Source of the DNA: Candidatus Rifleibacteriota bacterium
GTDB lineage: Bacteria > Riflebacteria > Ozemobacteria > Ozemobacterales > Ozemobacteraceae
NCBI GenBank assembly: GCA_029564115.1
Contig: JAKQQP010000384.1
Coordinates: 62,001 to 126,000 of the forward strand
Direction of reading: 5' to 3'
Length of the DNA: 64,000 nucleotides
Below are positions 1-8,511 of the stretch, in pieces (the stretch's first letter is position 1; every line of letters starts with the position of its first letter). The notes under the pieces were generated by a model. It worked only from the letters and a program-made list of their open reading frames with translations. It was not told where the DNA came from and did not search any database. Position numbers and translations under genes: made by a program.

Positions 1-3
1 AAT

Positions 4-80
4 AAAGACAGCCACGGATGAACACTGAGCAAAGACAGCCACGGATGAACACGGATGAACACGGATGAACACGGATAGAA
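4..80. repeat. ACGGATGAAC tandem/direct repeats
   Basis: The 20-mer AAAGACAGCCACGGATGAAC occurs at 4-23 and again at 31-50. From 41 the 10-mer ACGGATGAAC is repeated in tandem at 41, 51 and 61, with a degenerate fourth copy at 71. The reverse complement (GTTCATCCGTGGC) is the core of the array at 41321-41550, and a third site lies at 44291-44364. It is non-coding and lies downstream of glnA. Confidence 0.9.
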
Positions 81-271
81 CCGGGCGAGTCTTTTTATTC
101 ATCTACCGACAAAAACACACTTCAAAAACGGGTATCGGGCACTTCAATTATATCGAGAAATTTTTATCGAGAAAAATTTCTTTATTACAATTTCAATATA
201 AGACATATCGGCATGTACGTCAACAGGTCTTTGTGATTTTTTTCTCTTTATTTGCATCAAAATATCTGACA

Positions 272-316
272 CTGCAAAAACAGGTCCGGTACCAGCTATG
301 TTACTGGCACCGGACC
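272..316 (-). terminator. Intrinsic terminator of glnA
   Basis: Inverted repeat with arms 283-295 and 304-316, one mismatch and an 8-nt loop. On the minus strand the hairpin is followed by TGTTTTTGC. It sits just past the glnA stop at 351. Confidence 0.8.
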
Positions 317-350
317 CAAAATATTTACAGGAGCTGCTGTTGCTGTTTAT

Positions 351-1784
351 TCAGCAACCATAAGAAAGCTGAAATTCATAGGGGTGAGGACGGAGCATGA
401 CTGGCATGGCTTCTTCTTCACGTTTGCGTTTAATCCAGGTTTTTATGAGGCCGTCGGTAAAAACGCCCTTGTATTTGAGGAATTCATTATCGGCTTCGAG
501 TGCTTCGAGAGCTTCTAACAGATTGCGTGGCAGGGCGCCGATCTTTGCCCTTTCTTCTTCGCTCAGGTCAAAAATATTACCTTCGATTGGCCCGACATTG
601 TGCTTTTTCGGGTCGAGACTGTTTCTGATGCCGTCGATCCCGGCCATGACCATGGCGGCAAACATCAGATAAGGGTTGGCAGTGGCATCACCGGCGCGGT
701 ATTCAAAACGCTTGTCGTTGGGGGCTTTGACATAGCCGGGTATTCTTATTGCTGCTGAGCGGTTTGAGGTCGCCATAACAATTGATACGGGGGCTTCATA
801 ACCTGGAACGAGGCGTTTGTAAGAATTGGTCGAGGGGTTGGCAAAAGCCGAAATGGCGCGGGCATGCACGAGAATGCCAGTCATGAACTGCATTGCGGTC
901 TTACTCATCCCGGCATAGCCCTTTGGGTCAGAAAACGCTGGCTTGCCTTCTTTCATCAGTTTAAAATGGACATGCAGGCCGTTGCCCGGGGCAGCAAACA
1001 TTGGCTTGGGCATGAAAGTCGCGGTGAGGCCGTTTTCGAGAGCAAAATTACGGGTGGCATACTTTATCTGCATTGTTTTGTCGGCCATGCGGCGGGGGGT
1101 GTCAAATTCGGTTTCGATTTCTACCTGGCCTGGGCCGCCCACTTCGTGGTGATGATACTTGACGCCAATGCCCATTTTGAAGAGTTCTTCGCATAATTCT
1201 GTTCTGAAAGAGGCGAAGCGGTCAGAAGGCTGTTCGCCGTGATAGCCAGATTTAAGAGGCATGGGGTAACCGCCATTGCCTTTTTCGGCACTGCCGGTGC
1301 TCCAGTGGGCGGCTGCCGATTCGATGTTGAACGTGGCAGAGTTCATACTGTCGGTGAAGGTCACTTCATCGAAAAGATAAAATTCAAATTCGGGCCCAAG
1401 AAGCATTTCTTCGCCAACTCCGAGCGTTTTTAGAATGTTTTCGGCCTTGTCGCAGACAAAACGCGGGTCCTGTTCGAAACGTGGCTCTTCGCCGTCGATC
1501 TCGTGAATATTGCAGATGAATGCGAGGGTGGGTTGTTCCCAGAATGGGTCGATAAAGCCGGTTGTCAGATCTGGAATCAGAATCATATCGCTCTTGTCGA
1601 CTGCCCTGAAACCGTAGCTCGAGCCATCGAAACCGAATCCTTCATTTAAAACTTCTTCTGTAACGTAACGGGCCGGGGTTGTCAGGTGGCGCCACTTGCC
1701 AAAAAGGTCACAGGCCTTGAGATCGACACTGACGATATTGTTTTCTTTGATGTATCTGACCACTTCCTGGGCTGTTTTGAACAT
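351..1784 (-). CDS. glnA: Glutamine synthetase, type I
   Basis: Makes glutamine from glutamate, ammonia and ATP in the cytoplasm. The 477-residue protein has the GSI signatures: the DGSSYGF loop near residue 54, the N-terminal beta-grasp region, the ATP-loop stretch KPMFAAPGNGLHVHF and the NPSTNSYKRLVPG substrate/ATP segment. The start is the ATG at 1784, which follows AAGGAGAAGG; the open frame runs 19 codons further but without a ribosome site. Where GSI-beta enzymes carry the adenylylated tyrosine, this protein reads NIFDLSEEE, with phenylalanine, so GlnE-type adenylylation looks impossible. It lies 46 bp after an unknown gene on the same strand and close to divergent asnA. Confidence 0.96.
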   Translation of the reverse strand: MFKTAQEVVRYIKENNIVSVDLKACDLFGKWRHLTTPARYVTEEVLNEGFGFDGSSYGFRAVDKSDMILIPDLTTGFIDPFWEQPTLAFICNIHEIDGEEPRFEQDPRFVCDKAENILKTLGVGEEMLLGPEFEFYLFDEVTFTDSMNSATFNIESAAAHWSTGSAEKGNGGYPMPLKSGYHGEQPSDRFASFRTELCEELFKMGIGVKYHHHEVGGPGQVEIETEFDTPRRMADKTMQIKYATRNFALENGLTATFMPKPMFAAPGNGLHVHFKLMKEGKPAFSDPKGYAGMSKTAMQFMTGILVHARAISAFANPSTNSYKRLVPGYEAPVSIVMATSNRSAAIRIPGYVKAPNDKRFEYRAGDATANPYLMFAAMVMAGIDGIRNSLDPKKHNVGPIEGNIFDLSEEERAKIGALPRNLLEALEALEADNEFLKYKGVFTDGLIKTWIKRKREEEAMPVMLRPHPYEFQLSYGC

Positions 1785-1830
1785 TGTTATCCTTCTCCTT
1801 GAAAGCAAATCTCGATTCAGAACCTTTCTT

Positions 1831-2535
1831 TTATACCACAATTTTTTCAGTTTCCGAATCGATGGCTATCAATGCGGCAGTCATCAGAAGATAGACTTGA
1901 TCGGCTGGTGCAAGCGTTTTGCCACAGCTTATATTTACGCTGAAAAACTGGCTTTTTTCGCTCAATTCAACCAGCAGGGGTTCATGGGCAGGTTTAACGA
2001 CAACGAAACCCGGCCCCATTACCGGGTCAGCTCCCTGTTTTGAAAGTTGAATACCAGATTTCGCAAAAATGGTTTTGAGCAGATTTAGTTGTTTTTCCGG
2101 CATACTTCTTTTCAGCTGAAAAATTGCAGTTTCATGATTTGAAGATACTGATTGGCTGTTTATGCCGCAGACCAGCTGAGACTGGGTTTCCTGCATGGCT
2201 TTTCTGAAAATGCCGATGCCATGGTTGGTTTTTAAATCGAGATTGGGGGCAAAATGCCATGTAACCGGCATGTCACGGAAATTGCAAGTGCCGCGCTGCA
2301 ACAGGTTAACCAGGCTGATCAGGCCGGTTCCGCCCGCTGTTTCCCCTGTCTGGTCAGTTGAAAAAAGGAAGCAGTTGACAGGGCCGGCGCCGAAAGAATA
2401 ATAGCCGTTTCTGCGGGAAAAACGGTTGTCGAAAGTTGCCGTGCGGGCGAAATATTCTTCGACGTGGCTTACTGAAAACAGGCTTTCAATCTTGATAGAT
2501 TCGTTGAGCAGGTCGTAAAGGGCGGCTTCAATCAT
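1831..2535 (-). CDS. Unknown protein upstream of glnA
   Basis: I do not recognise this 234-residue protein. It has no signal peptide or membrane segment and looks soluble. It has two halves with glycine-rich turns (FSFGAGPVN-like region near residue 50, GPGFVVVKP near 180) and ends in a hydrophobic strand/helix followed by a short acidic tail. The start ATG at 2535 follows GGAAAG. The 46-bp gap to glnA suggests cotranscription, and asnA is divergent 113 bp away, so a role linked to glutamine or asparagine metabolism is a reasonable guess from context only. Confidence 0.75.
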   Translation of the reverse strand: MIEAALYDLLNESIKIESLFSVSHVEEYFARTATFDNRFSRRNGYYSFGAGPVNCFLFSTDQTGETAGGTGLISLVNLLQRGTCNFRDMPVTWHFAPNLDLKTNHGIGIFRKAMQETQSQLVCGINSQSVSSNHETAIFQLKRSMPEKQLNLLKTIFAKSGIQLSKQGADPVMGPGFVVVKPAHEPLLVELSEKSQFFSVNISCGKTLAPADQVYLLMTAALIAIDSETEKIVV

Positions 2536-2573
2536 GATTTGTTTCTTTCCTTAAAGTTTTTATGTTTGCCGCG

Positions 2574-2579
2574 ATTATA
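2574..2579 (-). promoter_or_regulatory. -10 box for the unknown gene/glnA unit
   Basis: A perfect TATAAT on the minus strand, 39 nt before the ATG at 2535. No convincing -35 is seen at the expected distance, so an activator may be needed. It lies in the 113-bp divergent region shared with asnA. Confidence 0.4.
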
Positions 2580-2648
2580 CAACAAATTCATGTAATCTTT
2601 TGGTCTGGTAATTACGAAATATAGAATATCAAACTCAACGAGGTAATT

Positions 2649-3671
2649 ATGCCTGCCAAAACAGCCGGACTGACCCTGATTCAGACTGAACGAGCCATTC
2701 TTGATCTTAAACGGCATTTCGAAGATATGTTGACAAGCAGTATGCGTTTGCACAGAGTATCGGCTCCGATGTTTGTCGCGGCTAATACCGGGCTGCAGGA
2801 TGACCTGAACGGCATCGAAAAGCCAGTATCCTTTTCTGTTCCGGCTATAGGTTCGACCCGCTTTGAAATTGTTCATTCTCTTGCAAAATGGAAACGTATG
2901 GCGCTTGCTCGCTATGGAATTCCAGCAGGGGAAGGGCTTTATACAGATATGAACGCGCTCAGGCCTGATGAACCGAGTGTTTCTACCGCTATTCATTCAG
3001 TTTATGTAGACCAGTGGGACTGGGAAAGGATTATGCTGCCGGGGCAGCGCAACCTTGAATTTTTGAAATCGACGGTAGAAACGATTTATAACGCTGTCTT
3101 GTCGACCGAGCACCATATCTGCAGCCGCTATGGCCTGAATAAATTCCTGCCAGAAAAAATTCATTTCATTCACAGCGAAGAACTTCTTGAGAAGTATCCT
3201 GAAAAAACCGCAAAAGAACGTGAACACGCAATTTGCCGGGAACTGGGCGCCGTTTTCCTGATCGGTATCGGTGGACCTCTTCAGGATGGCAAGAGTCATG
3301 ACGGTCGGGCGCCCGACTACGATGACTGGACAACTGAGACGTCACCGGGACACCGGGGTCTCAACGGGGATATTCTTGTCTTCAACCCCGTTTTGAATAT
3401 TTCTTTTGAGTTGTCTTCGATGGGAATCAGAGTGAACCCGGAAATCTTGATGAAGCAGCTGCAGGTGAGAGGCAGTGAGAGTCGCGCAGAATTGCCATGG
3501 CACCGGATGCTGCTTGGCAACAAGCTGCCTCAGACCATCGGTGGTGGTATTGGTCAGTCGCGTCTCAGTATGCTGCTGCTGCAAAAACGCCATATTGGCG
3601 AGGTGCAGGTGAGTGTCTGGCCGGATGGTATGCTTGAAAAGTGTGAGTCTGAAGGCATTCAGATTCTGTGA
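2649..3671 (+). CDS. asnA: Aspartate--ammonia ligase (asparagine synthetase A)
   Basis: Ammonia-dependent synthesis of asparagine from aspartate and ATP, with a fold related to class II aminoacyl-tRNA synthetases. The 340 residues match the usual AsnA length (about 330) and show its hallmark segments: TERAILDLKRHFE at the N-terminus, FEIVHSLAKWKRMAL, GLYTDMNALRPDE, SVYVDQWDWE and the motif-3-like GGGIGQSRLSMLLLQ. The ATG at 2649 follows GAGGT. The asparagine branch sits beside glnA but on the opposite strand, so both ammonia-using enzymes could share control from the region between them. Confidence 0.96.
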   Translation: MPAKTAGLTLIQTERAILDLKRHFEDMLTSSMRLHRVSAPMFVAANTGLQDDLNGIEKPVSFSVPAIGSTRFEIVHSLAKWKRMALARYGIPAGEGLYTDMNALRPDEPSVSTAIHSVYVDQWDWERIMLPGQRNLEFLKSTVETIYNAVLSTEHHICSRYGLNKFLPEKIHFIHSEELLEKYPEKTAKEREHAICRELGAVFLIGIGGPLQDGKSHDGRAPDYDDWTTETSPGHRGLNGDILVFNPVLNISFELSSMGIRVNPEILMKQLQVRGSESRAELPWHRMLLGNKLPQTIGGGIGQSRLSMLLLQKRHIGEVQVSVWPDGMLEKCESEGIQIL

Positions 3672-3772
3672 CGTCATAACTTTGCGGCTGCTGCAATATA
3701 CGCCAGAATGGCGACTGATAGTCGAAGCTTCAGAATAGATACGGGAGCCGCTCCTTTTATATAAATTGTAGT

Positions 3773-3801
3773 GTGACAGTCGAGCGCTGCGGCGTTATAA
3801 T
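3773..3801 (+). promoter_or_regulatory. Sigma70-type promoter for the LDPGTGS operon
   Basis: GTGACA (3773-3778), a 17-bp spacer, and TATAAT (3796-3801). Five of six -35 bases and all six -10 bases match the consensus. It lies 35 nt before the first start codon of the three-gene operon. Confidence 0.7.
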
Positions 3802-3836
3802 ATCCAGAAATATAACGTCTGGAGCGCTTGTTTTTC

Positions 3837-4142
3837 ATGCCGAATACAAGGGGTTTTTCAGCCAGGTTGAATTATAAAAAGCCTTTATTCATCTGTGGCT
3901 GGGTCGTTTTTTGTTTTTATGTTTTTGCGGTTCCGGCTCATGCTTATCTCGACCCCGGCACCGGCAGTTTTATTTTTCAGATAATGGTTGGCGCTGTTGT
4001 GGGCGCAGTCTTCGTTCTTAAAAGCTATTTCAATAAAATTGCCGACAGAGCCCGCAGCCTGTTCGGGTTATCGCCCCGCAGCCCAGATAAAAACGAGGCC
4101 GATGCTGCGAATTCACCCAAAGAGAAAGACGGGCCGCAGTGA
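3837..4142 (+). CDS. Small LDPGTGS-type membrane protein
   Basis: A 101-residue protein with a signal-peptide-like hydrophobic segment ending VPAHA, then the hallmark YLDPGTGSFIFQ, a second hydrophobic helix and a basic then polar tail. Small proteins with a mature end starting YLDPGTGS occur in many bacteria beside methyltransferase and sulfatase-type genes; their function is not known to me. The ATG at 3837 has GGAG 12 nt upstream. A TTG at 3828 is possible but sits too close to that site. The stop overlaps the GTG start of the methyltransferase gene (GTGA), which implies coupled translation. Confidence 0.8.
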   Translation: MPNTRGFSARLNYKKPLFICGWVVFCFYVFAVPAHAYLDPGTGSFIFQIMVGAVVGAVFVLKSYFNKIADRARSLFGLSPRSPDKNEADAANSPKEKDGPQ

Positions 4143-5533
4143 ATTCAGTCCGCCTCTCTTCCTCATTTCGTGACCCTTGCGGCTTTGTTTTCTGCTGCGA
4201 GGGGCTGTATTACAGACAGATCAATCGCGCCGGCCAGGCTGATTACGATGCATTGATGAACTCAGGCTTATACAAGAGTCTCGTCGATTCGGGTCTGTTG
4301 CTTGCCCATGTAGAAGTTGAGCCAGACAGGCTGGGTGACGGGCCGACAAAAGATCTGCTTTACAAAATTATTAAACCGCAACAGCTCGATTTTATTTCAT
4401 ACCCCTGGGAATGGTCTTTCAGCCAACTTCAAGATGCTGCTCTGGCGACTCTGCAGATTCAAAAACTGGCGATGCGGCATGGCATGACACTCAAGGACAG
4501 CAGCGCTTTCAATCTGCAGTTTGTGGCAGCCAGGCCTGTTTTTATAGACACGCTCTCTTTCGAAATTATGCAGCCCGGTAATCCCTGGGTCGCCTATAGG
4601 CAATTCTGTCAGCATTTTCTGGCACCTCTGGCTCTGATGAGCAGAGTCGACAGTCGCCTTCTACAGCTGTTTAAAAACAACCTCGATGGCATACCCCTCG
4701 ATCTGGCAAGCAGGCTGCTGCCGCTGCGCAGCTGGCTGTCCTTTTCTCTGCTCACGCACATTCACCTGCATGCCCGCACGCAGAGACATTTTGCTGCACG
4801 GCAGGTCTCTGTCGCCACCGGAAAAATGTCCCACAACGCCCTCATGGGTCTTATCGACAGTCTTGAAAGCGGAGTTCTCGCCTGTCGTGCGCCTGGCGGG
4901 TCGACTGAATGGGGCGATTACTACTCAGATACCAATTATTCAGCCACGGCGCTGCAAAGCAAGAGCGAGATCGTGGCAGAGTTTATCGAGAAATCAGCTG
5001 TGCGCGGCCAGGCCTGGGATCTCGGCGCCAACACCGGGTTATTCAGCCGCCTTGCCGTTGCGGCAGGCTTGCGGACTGTCGCTTTCGATATCGATCCTGC
5101 CGCCGTCGAAAAAAACTATCGGCAATGCCGCGATAACGGCGAAAAATTACTTCTGCCGCTGCTTCAGGACCTTACCAACCCAAGTCCGGCTCTTGGCTGG
5201 GGAAACCGTGAGCGCCAGTCGCTCATCGAGCGTGGCCCGGCAGACCTGGTTATGGCTCTGGCATTGATTCATCACCTGGCCATCGCCAATAATCTTCCCT
5301 TTGCTTATATTGGCGCCTTTCTGGCAGATCTGTGCCGTTGTCTGATTGTTGAGTTTGTACCCCGCTCTGATTCTCAGGTTCAAAGAATGCTGGCGACCCG
5401 CGAAGATATTTTTACCGGTTATACACAGGCCGAGTTCGAGAAAGAATTCAGCCCGTATTTTAAAATTCTCGCCTCGAGAAAAGTTGCAGACTCAGAACGA
5501 ATCTTGTATCTGATGCAGAAGTCAGACCAATGA
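4139..5533 (+). CDS. Class I SAM-dependent methyltransferase, NoeA-like
   Basis: 464 residues. The C-terminal half carries a Rossmann methyltransferase domain with motif I WDLGANTGLFS near residue 293, an acidic end to beta-2 (AFDIDPAA) and motif IV/post-I features (DLVMALALIHHL). The N-terminal 250 residues, with FISYPWEWSFSQ, are a separate domain seen in nodulation-type (NoeA-like) methyltransferases. The substrate is unknown. Given its partners, a cell-envelope glycan or lipid is likely (inference). GTG start; it overlaps both neighbours by 4 nt, so the three proteins are probably made in fixed ratio. Confidence 0.85.
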   Translation: MNSVRLSSSFRDPCGFVFCCEGLYYRQINRAGQADYDALMNSGLYKSLVDSGLLLAHVEVEPDRLGDGPTKDLLYKIIKPQQLDFISYPWEWSFSQLQDAALATLQIQKLAMRHGMTLKDSSAFNLQFVAARPVFIDTLSFEIMQPGNPWVAYRQFCQHFLAPLALMSRVDSRLLQLFKNNLDGIPLDLASRLLPLRSWLSFSLLTHIHLHARTQRHFAARQVSVATGKMSHNALMGLIDSLESGVLACRAPGGSTEWGDYYSDTNYSATALQSKSEIVAEFIEKSAVRGQAWDLGANTGLFSRLAVAAGLRTVAFDIDPAAVEKNYRQCRDNGEKLLLPLLQDLTNPSPALGWGNRERQSLIERGPADLVMALALIHHLAIANNLPFAYIGAFLADLCRCLIVEFVPRSDSQVQRMLATREDIFTGYTQAEFEKEFSPYFKILASRKVADSERILYLMQKSDQ

Positions 5534-7092
5534 AATTTTTGCTTCTGTTCCATTCAGTTACTTTTGCGCTTTACCCGATATTTTATTTATATTCTGCAAA
5601 TCTCGGGCAGGCACGCTTCTTCGATGTCGCGGTTTCGGCGGCTGTAACGCTGCTCTGCGTTGTAATTCTGCTTTTGCTCATAGAAAAATTTATCCAGAAT
5701 CTGCAAAAAACCGCATTACTTGTTTCGACGCTCTGTTTTGCCATTTTTGCCTACGGGGCTTTTGACGAACTGCTTGTCAGCTTCAGCGATTCTGCGACGC
5801 TGCGCAATATTATTTTCCCGGCCTTGTGGTTTCTTGGGTTTTGCGGCAGTGCCTGGCTGGTTGCCAGAACCACTCAAAATCTGGAAAATGCCGGCCGGTT
5901 TCTCAATGTCATGGCACTGGCAATGCTGGTGCTGGTTTTTGCAGACGTTGCCAGATACAACCTGAGTTTTGCCCGTCTGCCTGCCGTTTCTTCTGATGTG
6001 GGTTCGCTGCAGGTCACACCACAAACTGGAATCGGAGTTTTGCCGGATATTTATTATCTCATTCTCGATGGTTACGCCCGCAATGATATTTTGAGTGAAC
6101 TCTACCAGTATGACAACTCTGAGTTCAGCGGCTTTCTTGAACAAAAGGGGTTTTATATAGCTTCACAGGCCTGTGCCAACTACCCGCAGACCTATCTTTC
6201 GCTGGCCAGCAGTTTGAACTTTACTTATCTCGACGAAGTTGCACAGAAGTTTTTTGATCTCAACACCGCCGAGCCTCTTGTCGAAATGATAAGCAACAAC
6301 AGGTTGATGGCGACTTTAAAAGCTCTGGGGTATCAGACCGTCGCTTTTGCCAGCGGTTATTCCGGAACTGAATTGAAGACTGCCGACCGTTATATTTCGA
6401 GGACTTTGCTGAGTCGTGAATTTTTTCATACTTTGATTAACACAACGTTTTTTGCTGCTCTCAAGCTGCCGTTTTTTGACCTGTCGGTTTCTGAGGCAGA
6501 CATTCATCGTGAGCGTATTCGAAATACTCTGAGTGCGATTGCTAACCAGAATTTGCCTTCTGAACCGGTTTTTGTTTTTGCCCACGTCATCTGTCCGCAT
6601 CCCCCATTTGTTTTTAATCATGATGGCCAGGCGGCGAAGGCTCAGAACCGTTTTCACATTCAGGACGGCAGTCATTGGGGCAGCGATACCGCCACCTACA
6701 GGAAAATGTATAAAGAGCAGCTGACGTATCTGAATACCCTGGTTAAACAGTCTGTTGATAACCTCGTTGCTGATCAAACGCGGCCACGCATTATCATTGT
6801 GCAGTCAGATCACGGGCCCGGGTCTGACCTGAACTGGCAAAACCCTGAAAAGACGAATTTGCCCGAGCGCTTCGGTATTCTTCAGGCGATTTATTTTTCT
6901 GATGGCAACAATTCAGGGCTTTACCCTGAAATTTCTCCTGTGAACACCTTTAGACTGGTATTGAATCGCCTTCTTGCTTCAAAAATGCCGCTGCTCGAAG
7001 ATAAAAGCTATTTTGCTCCGTGGTTTGGCCGCTATCGCTTTGTGGAAGTAACCGAACGGCTTCGTTCGCCGCTGTCTTCAGCCAGTCGCTGA
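5530..7092 (+). CDS. Membrane-anchored sulfatase/phosphoethanolamine-transferase-like enzyme
   Basis: 520 residues: four hydrophobic helices in the first 145, then an extracytoplasmic alkaline-phosphatase-superfamily domain beginning PDIYYLILDGYA (metal Asp180). The likely catalytic threonine is in NYPQTYLSLASSLN (about residue 221), and IIIVQSDHGPGSD near 420 supplies metal ligands. The layout resembles LTA synthase and EptA-type transferases, but the sequence is of the separate group that travels with LDPGTGS proteins. It probably transfers or removes a phosphate- or sulfate-linked group on an envelope polymer. ATG overlaps the methyltransferase stop by 4 nt. Confidence 0.85.
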   Translation: MKFLLLFHSVTFALYPIFYLYSANLGQARFFDVAVSAAVTLLCVVILLLLIEKFIQNLQKTALLVSTLCFAIFAYGAFDELLVSFSDSATLRNIIFPALWFLGFCGSAWLVARTTQNLENAGRFLNVMALAMLVLVFADVARYNLSFARLPAVSSDVGSLQVTPQTGIGVLPDIYYLILDGYARNDILSELYQYDNSEFSGFLEQKGFYIASQACANYPQTYLSLASSLNFTYLDEVAQKFFDLNTAEPLVEMISNNRLMATLKALGYQTVAFASGYSGTELKTADRYISRTLLSREFFHTLINTTFFAALKLPFFDLSVSEADIHRERIRNTLSAIANQNLPSEPVFVFAHVICPHPPFVFNHDGQAAKAQNRFHIQDGSHWGSDTATYRKMYKEQLTYLNTLVKQSVDNLVADQTRPRIIIVQSDHGPGSDLNWQNPEKTNLPERFGILQAIYFSDGNNSGLYPEISPVNTFRLVLNRLLASKMPLLEDKSYFAPWFGRYRFVEVTERLRSPLSSASR

Positions 7093-7180
7093 TAAAAAAA
7101 ACAGATTCAGAAAGAAGAACAGCGCTACCTGACATTGTCTCTTATGTGATAAAATCACGGTAACTTCTCGAGGAGAAAAA

Positions 7181-7492
7181 ATGATGCAGCAGCCCGGGCG
7201 CCTGGAAAAACGTTTCAGCAATTATTTTGAAATTATCGGTTCTGAAGATACCCCGCTGTCGGCAAAAATGCTTTTGCTTGCTGCTATTATCTACTTTCTT
7301 TCGCCTATCGATCTGATTCCGGATTTTATACCGATCATCGGTTATCTCGATGATCTGATAATCGTTCCACTGCTGATCTGGCTGGCCTTCAGACAGATCG
7401 AAGCCGCCAGAAAAGAAAAGCACGCCGGATTTTTACGAGAAAAACCTCTTGACGTTCCAGATCAGGTTCATTGCGGTAGAGAACATGAATAA
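7181..7492 (+). CDS. YkvA/DUF1232 family membrane protein
   Basis: 103 residues with the DUF1232 core: LSAKMLLLAAIIYFLSP, then IDLIPDFIPIIGYLDDL, then a second hydrophobic helix. The family is small and membrane-associated, with no assigned reaction. Start chosen at the first of two adjacent ATGs after CGAGGAG. Its 3' end overlaps the start of the next gene by 8 nt, so they form a two-gene unit. The C-terminal tail is polar. Confidence 0.85.
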   Translation: MMQQPGRLEKRFSNYFEIIGSEDTPLSAKMLLLAAIIYFLSPIDLIPDFIPIIGYLDDLIIVPLLIWLAFRQIEAARKEKHAGFLREKPLDVPDQVHCGREHE

Positions 7493-8105
7493 AAGGGCAG
7501 ATTTGATTGTTTTATGTGATCTGGGCGGAGTTTTGATCGACCTTAACTGGGTTTCGCATGCTCGGGCCCTGTTTGGCGCCAGTGCAAGCCCCGATTATTT
7601 AAAAGAGCGGTGGCTGCACCTTCAATCGGTAAAGGCTTTTGAAGCGGGAAAAAACTCTTTTGCGGAGTTTTACCGGCAGTTTTGTACCGAAACTGGCAGC
7701 AATATTTCTATGGATGCCTTTAAAAGCGAATTCATCGGTATCCTCGGCGATGATAAATCTGATTGTGTCGAGGTTCTGACCCGAATTTCCAGCCAATACC
7801 GTCTTGCCATGTTATCGAACACGAACGGTCTGCATATCGAAGTGCTGAAAAAAACGAGCCAGGTCTTCAACTTTTTTGACGATCTGTTTTTTTCGTATGA
7901 ACTGGGAATGGTGAAGCCGGATCTGCAGATTTTCGCTGCAGTGTGCGAAAAAATTGGCTGTAAACCCTCTGATATTTTGTTTTTTGATGACAGCGCCATA
8001 AATGTTGCTGCCGCCACAGATTTTGGCATCAATGCCTGGCGCGTCGACAGCCCCCGCGAAATTGAAAAAAATCTTGATTTATGGCAGCGTTCAGCTGTGT
8101 TATAA
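7485..8105 (+). CDS. HAD-superfamily hydrolase, YihX-like (subfamily IA)
   Basis: 206 residues. Motif I DLGGVLID (nucleophile Asp; the second Asp of the usual DxD is Gly, as is common in YihX-type members), a helical cap, motif II LSNTN, motif III Lys in GMVKPDLQIF and motif IV FFDDS. Probably a small sugar-phosphate or nucleotide phosphatase; the substrate cannot be read from sequence. Start taken at ATG 7485, which overlaps the YkvA-like gene; the 12 extra upstream codons in frame lack a ribosome site. Confidence 0.88.
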   Translation: MNKRADLIVLCDLGGVLIDLNWVSHARALFGASASPDYLKERWLHLQSVKAFEAGKNSFAEFYRQFCTETGSNISMDAFKSEFIGILGDDKSDCVEVLTRISSQYRLAMLSNTNGLHIEVLKKTSQVFNFFDDLFFSYELGMVKPDLQIFAAVCEKIGCKPSDILFFDDSAINVAAATDFGINAWRVDSPREIEKNLDLWQRSAVL

Positions 8106-8142
8106 TTGCAATTCATAATTGCAGTCGCGGGGAGAAAACAAG

Positions 8143-8448
8143 TTGAAACTTACATCTGGTCAGCGAAAACATCTTGAAGCTCTTGCCATTCAGCTTGACG
8201 CTGTGGTCAGAATCGGTAAACAAGGTCTGGAGGCAAAAATTGTCAGCAGTGTTCGAGAAGCCTTTCAGACACAAGAATTGATCAAGATTAAAATTCTCGA
8301 TACTTCTCCGGTAGAAGCTGAAGAGGTCGTAGACGAAGTCGTTTCGGCAACGGGGGCTGTTCTGGTCAGAACAATCGGTAGAGTTATCGTTCTATACAGA
8401 CCTTTTACCGAAAAACCGCGTAAGATTGAGTTGCCGCCGGCTAAATAA
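8143..8448 (+). CDS. yhbY: YhbY-family CRM-domain RNA-binding protein
   Basis: 101 residues covering one CRM domain: LTSGQRKHLEALA at the N-terminus, RIGKQGL (the GxxG loop), LIKIKIL, and the C-terminal IGRVIVLYRP. YhbY proteins bind the pre-50S ribosomal subunit. Start is TTG at 8143, because GGGGAG lies 8 nt upstream; a TTG at 8119 in the same frame has no ribosome site. The C-terminal PRKIELPPAK resembles the basic tail of E. coli YhbY. Confidence 0.92.
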   Translation: MKLTSGQRKHLEALAIQLDAVVRIGKQGLEAKIVSSVREAFQTQELIKIKILDTSPVEAEEVVDEVVSATGAVLVRTIGRVIVLYRPFTEKPRKIELPPAK

Positions 8449-8511
8449 ATAATTCGCACGATATACCGAAATTCCTTATAATATAATTAGATAGAGACAG
8501 AACAGAGAGAC

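Noticed and set aside
65..400. 111-codon open frame at the window start
   Set aside because: It starts in the ACGGATGAAC repeat, runs through the glnA terminator and into glnA antisense.
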